Origin: Actinomycetota bacterium | Lineage (GTDB): Bacteria > Actinomycetota > Thermoleophilia > Gaiellales > Gaiellaceae | Reading direction: 5' to 3' | Assembly: GCA_005883235.1 (NCBI GenBank) | Contig: VAYE01000065.1 | Coordinates: 1-11,970, forward strand | DNA: 11,970 bases | Shown here: positions 11,688 through 11,970 of the stretch, one piece after another | How positions within the stretch are numbered: position 1 is the first letter of the stretch | Layout of the letters: every line of letters begins with the position of its first letter | The notes under the pieces: generated by a model | The model's database searches: none | Told to the model about the DNA's origin: nothing | The model's input: only the letters and a program-made list of their open reading frames with translations | Translations under genes and position numbers: made by a program

Positions 11688-11970
11688 ATGGCCGACGAGC
11701 TTCGCATCGACGACCGTCCCGAGCTTCGCCGCCCGGTCCTCGTCACGGCCTTCCGGGGCTGGAACGACGGTGGCCAAGGCGCGTCGCTCGCGGCCGGCTA
11801 CCTCAGGAAGGCGTGGCGGGCGTCTCGCTTCGCCGAGATCGACCCCGAGGAGTTCTACGACTTCCAGGTCAGCCGGCCGCACGTCTCGCTCGTCGACGGA
11901 GTGACGAGGCGGCTCGACTGGCCCGAGAACGCCTTCTACCACGCCGCTCCTCCCGGCCTCGAGCGCGACG
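11688..11970 (+). CDS. PAC2-family protein (partial, N-terminus)
   Basis: The first 94 residues of a gene that leaves the window. VLVTAFRGWNDGGQGASLAA (about 16-35) and FAEIDPEEFYDFQVSRP (about 45-61), then DGVTRRLDWPENAFY and APPGLERD, are the conserved start of the actinobacterial PAC2 (proteasome assembly chaperone 2-like) family. In eukaryotes PAC2 helps build the proteasome; in Actinomycetota the role is not settled. ATG 11688 is supported by TAGACT 6 nt upstream. No lesion is seen in the visible part. Confidence 0.9.
   Translation, partial: MADELRIDDRPELRRPVLVTAFRGWNDGGQGASLAAGYLRKAWRASRFAEIDPEEFYDFQVSRPHVSLVDGVTRRLDWPENAFYHAAPPGLERD

Overview
The window is about 12 kb of very GC-rich DNA. 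It has short intergenic gaps, many GTG starts, and a gene set that fits a deep-branching Actinomycetota, probably class Thermoleophilia (Gaiellales-like). That placement is inferred from protein style (CRIGERS-type sulfurtransferase, IEFGNR-type heme A synthase, PAC2 protein, leaderless starts). No marker gene is present to confirm it.

Layout. (1) 2-112: C-terminus of a membrane protein. (2) 113-486: a gap holding two adjacent strong palindromes, a nested inverted repeat, and an AT-rich stretch with repeated CAAGT motifs. (3) 487-1969: an XRE-type HTH regulator with a long TPR array, followed 13 nt later by a 37-40 codon ORF behind a strong Shine-Dalgarno sequence; the tiny protein is a basic N-terminus, one hydrophobic helix and a short polar tail. 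(4) 1987-2865: a lipoprotein with a thioredoxin-like C-terminal domain, convergent with (5) 5413-2862 on the minus strand, a translationally coupled MFS exporter and cytochrome P450 pair. (6) 5478-7073: a UbiB/ABC1-type kinase with two C-terminal membrane helices. (7) 7117-7968: a two-domain rhodanese sulfurtransferase, then a structured gap with a strong hairpin. (8) 8187-9224 selD, 9235-9599 a broken nucleotidyltransferase, 9609-10856 an ApgM-type phosphoglycerate mutase, 10867-11678 a heme A synthase whose end is disrupted, and from 11688 the start of a PAC2-family protein that runs off the window.

Main points. The regulator plus mini-ORF pair has the architecture of peptide-pheromone (RRNPP-type: PlcR/PapR, NprR/NprX) quorum-sensing cassettes, which are best known from Firmicutes; this is the best candidate for an undescribed system here. 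Five genes share a TAGRNT hexamer exactly 6-7 nt before the start codon, the geometry of leaderless promoters. In three of them the TAG is also the stop codon of the gene (or gene remnant) upstream. Two genes only 2.2 kb apart (nucleotidyltransferase, heme A synthase) each seem to lack an internal, out-of-frame segment, which points either to real decay or to an assembly fault.
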